NCBI GenBank assembly: GCA_002499455.1
Contig: DALN01000152.1
Span: forward strand, 15,710 to 22,112
Source of the DNA: Methanoculleus sp. UBA77
GTDB taxonomy: Archaea > Halobacteriota > Methanomicrobia > Methanomicrobiales > Methanoculleaceae
Length of the DNA stretch: 6,403 nucleotides
Reading direction: 5' to 3'
In this document: piece after piece, positions 5,224 to 6,403 of the stretch
Numbering within the stretch: position 1 is the first letter of the stretch
Layout: every line of letters begins with the position of its first letter
Made by a program: the position numbers and the translations under genes
The notes under the pieces: generated by a model
Database searches by the model: none
Told to the model about the DNA's origin: nothing
What the model saw: only the letters and a program-made list of their open reading frames with translations

Positions 5224-5930
5224 GGATCGAGGTTCTGGACGCACTCGTGCGGCAGGAGTCCAAGGAAGAGATAAAGCAGCATATCCCCTCCTCGACCTAT
5301 GCATTTACTGTCAACTCCCTCAAGAAGGTTGGTTTTGTCAGGGAGGCCGACGGCGAGGTCTCGCTGACAGACAGGGGACATGCCTACCTTCTCATCTTCG
5401 AACGGTTCAAGGAGAGCATCGAGACTCTCCGGATGCTGTACGAGGCCTTCCCGGACCATACCATTACGTTCCCGGACGAGTTTGCCCTCCGGCTCTGCGA
5501 GATCCGTGATGCCCGGCTTATCGCCTCGGAGCCGTCCGATATCCTGAAGCCGCATCGTGTCTTCACAGACTACCTGAAGAACACGAAGGAGATCTACGGT
5601 GTTTCTCCCATCCTCTTCCCCGATTACCCGGAGTTCTTCTTGGCCTTGGCAGAGAGCGTTGAGACGATCTCACTGGTTGTGACACAGGAGGTCTTCGATA
5701 TCGTCTCGACTTACCCAATCGGGGACCACGACAATATTAAGTTATATCTTGCTCCGCAAGCTCCTAGAATCGCTGCCACCGTCACGGATACCTTCCTCTC
5801 GATCGGGTTCTTCTACAAGTCGGGAGGCTACGACTTCACACGAGACCTCATCGCAACATCCCCTGAAGCAATAATATTTGGAAAGGATCTTATCCGTTAC
5901 TACAGGGCAAAATCCCGCAGGATTGTATAG
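5214..5930 (+). CDS. Winged-helix transcriptional regulator with FilR1 middle domain (DUF1724 type)
   Basis: A probable DNA-binding regulator of the family common in methanogens and haloarchaea. The N-terminal 60 or so residues form an ArsR/MarR-like winged helix: RIEVLDALVRQ, then the EEIKQHI helix, STYAFTVNSLKKVGFV as recognition helix, and a wing ending in VSLTDRGHAYL. The remainder, with KEIYGVSPILFPDYPEFFLALAE-type sequence, VTQEVFDIV, the TVTDTFLSIGFFYKSGGYD segment and DLIATSPEAIIFGKDLIRYYR, matches the FilR1 middle/C-terminal domain. I place the start at GTG 5214 because GAGGGT lies eight bases upstream; an in-frame TTG at 5208 is the alternative. Both starts cut into the first helix. 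A one-base deletion at 5221-5223 would restore a 249-residue protein from ATG 5180 or a 243-residue one from ATG 5198. It is divergent from the radical SAM operon and convergent with the UbiA gene, overlapping it by 31 bases. The target genes and effector are unknown. Confidence 0.8.
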   Translation: MSARIEVLDALVRQESKEEIKQHIPSSTYAFTVNSLKKVGFVREADGEVSLTDRGHAYLLIFERFKESIETLRMLYEAFPDHTITFPDEFALRLCEIRDARLIASEPSDILKPHRVFTDYLKNTKEIYGVSPILFPDYPEFFLALAESVETISLVVTQEVFDIVSTYPIGDHDNIKLYLAPQAPRIAATVTDTFLSIGFFYKSGGYDFTRDLIATSPEAIIFGKDLIRYYRAKSRRIV

Positions 5931-6403
5931 CCCGTATAGAGGATCCATTCCCCGTCGACAAACGCGTTCCGAAACATCTCCAACTTGTTGCAGTAAGCAA
6001 CGATGTAGAAGGAACTGTGAATCAGGCTGATGAACAGGACGTCGATGCCGACGATAAAACCTGAAAAATACGCACCGATGATCACCATATGGGCAGCCAG
6101 GCTGAGACCGAGCAGCAGGACAGTAACCTGCGCCCGGGTCAGCATGGTTGGGATCGTCAGGATGCCTGCCATTCTATCCTTTTCGACGTCGCGGACATCG
6201 TAGATGACGGTATTGACAAAACTCTTGCAGAAGAAGAAGAGACAGACCAGCATGACCGGCAGGCTGAAGGTACCGAGGAAGATCAGGATGCTAAGCGACC
6301 ATGTGAGGGCGACGATACAGTTCTTCGCTCCCATGCTCCCCTTCAGCCTGAACCCCCCGATACCCTTCGTATACAGGTATGCGACGAGGAACGGCACGAT
6401 AAG
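5900..6403 (-). CDS. UbiA-family prenyltransferase, C-terminal part (runs off right edge)
   Basis: An integral membrane prenyltransferase of the UbiA superfamily, which transfers isoprenoid chains to acceptors in lipid or quinone-like pathways. The frame stays open to the window edge, so the true start and the first Asp-rich motif (NDxxD) are missing; about 167 residues are seen. The second Asp motif is clear in NTVIYDVRDVEKDRMAG, followed by ILTIPTML, where many members have a TLP-type motif. RLKGSMGAKNCIVALTW is a further UbiA-like loop. At least four hydrophobic spans are visible, around IVALTWSLSILIFLG, LPVMLVCLFFFC, VTVLLLGLSLAAHMVII and IDVLFISLIHSSFYIV. The substrate is unclear: the sequence does not specifically suggest archaeal digeranylgeranylglyceryl phosphate synthase. 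Its last 31 bases overlap the 3' end of the regulator gene on the opposite strand. Confidence 0.85.
   Translation of the reverse strand, partial: LIVPFLVAYLYTKGIGGFRLKGSMGAKNCIVALTWSLSILIFLGTFSLPVMLVCLFFFCKSFVNTVIYDVRDVEKDRMAGILTIPTMLTRAQVTVLLLGLSLAAHMVIIGAYFSGFIVGIDVLFISLIHSSFYIVAYCNKLEMFRNAFVDGEWILYTGYTILRDFAL

Noticed and set aside
1..6403. Mobile element, CRISPR array, prophage or known defence system
   Set aside because: No transposase, integrase, terminal repeats, regularly spaced repeats or recognisable defence genes; the STAND ATPase alone is not evidence of a defence system.

Overview
The window looks like chromosomal DNA from a GC-rich methanogenic archaeon, most likely of the order Methanomicrobiales (Methanoculleus-like). 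This is inferred from protein families and signals, not from a database search. The clues are an archaeal long-type FKBP peptidyl-prolyl isomerase, a B12-binding/radical SAM protein of the MJ1487 type, a FilR1/DUF1724-type winged-helix regulator, a GGTGA-type Shine-Dalgarno site and TATA-like boxes in AT-rich islands. There are no rRNA or tRNA genes, no CRISPR array and no insertion sequence.

Layout. Positions 1-229 hold no gene that I can support, only a short tandem repeat at the left edge and a T-rich terminator for the FKBP gene. Positions 230-952 (minus) encode a SlyD-like FKBP chaperone with an extra C-terminal domain and an Ala-rich/acidic tail. Positions 953-1220 form a divergent promoter region with a strong leftward TATA box and a GC-rich hairpin cluster. 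Positions 1221-2708 (plus) encode a STAND-type AAA ATPase. It is followed after 42 bases by a CYTH-fold class IV adenylate cyclase/triphosphatase-like gene (2751-3281, plus). That gene converges on and overlaps by 14 bases a calcineurin-like phosphoesterase (3268-3909, minus). Three bases upstream of the phosphoesterase is a radical SAM gene (3913-5022, minus), so these two probably form one operon. An AT-rich divergent region (about 5092-5213) separates it from a FilR1-family regulator (5214-5930, plus). The regulator converges on and overlaps by 31 bases a UbiA-family prenyltransferase (minus) that runs off the right edge.

How the genes may work together. The ATPase and the CYTH protein are a plausible sensor/effector pair, because STAND ATPase modules of this kind are often fused to (class III) nucleotide cyclases. 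The convergent phosphoesterase resembles the Icc/CpdA group, so a cyclic-nucleotide or nucleotide-polyphosphate theme is possible but unproven. The two convergent gene pairs both overlap at their 3' ends.

The most interesting local signal is the start of the regulator. Removing one C from a CCC run at 5221-5223 would join an upstream 14-residue peptide to the reading frame and rebuild the expected N-terminus of the family. A 22-base dyad (CATGAAA-N8-TTTCATG) lies just downstream of a BRE/TATA-like element at the same place, as expected for an archaeal repressor operator, possibly autoregulatory.
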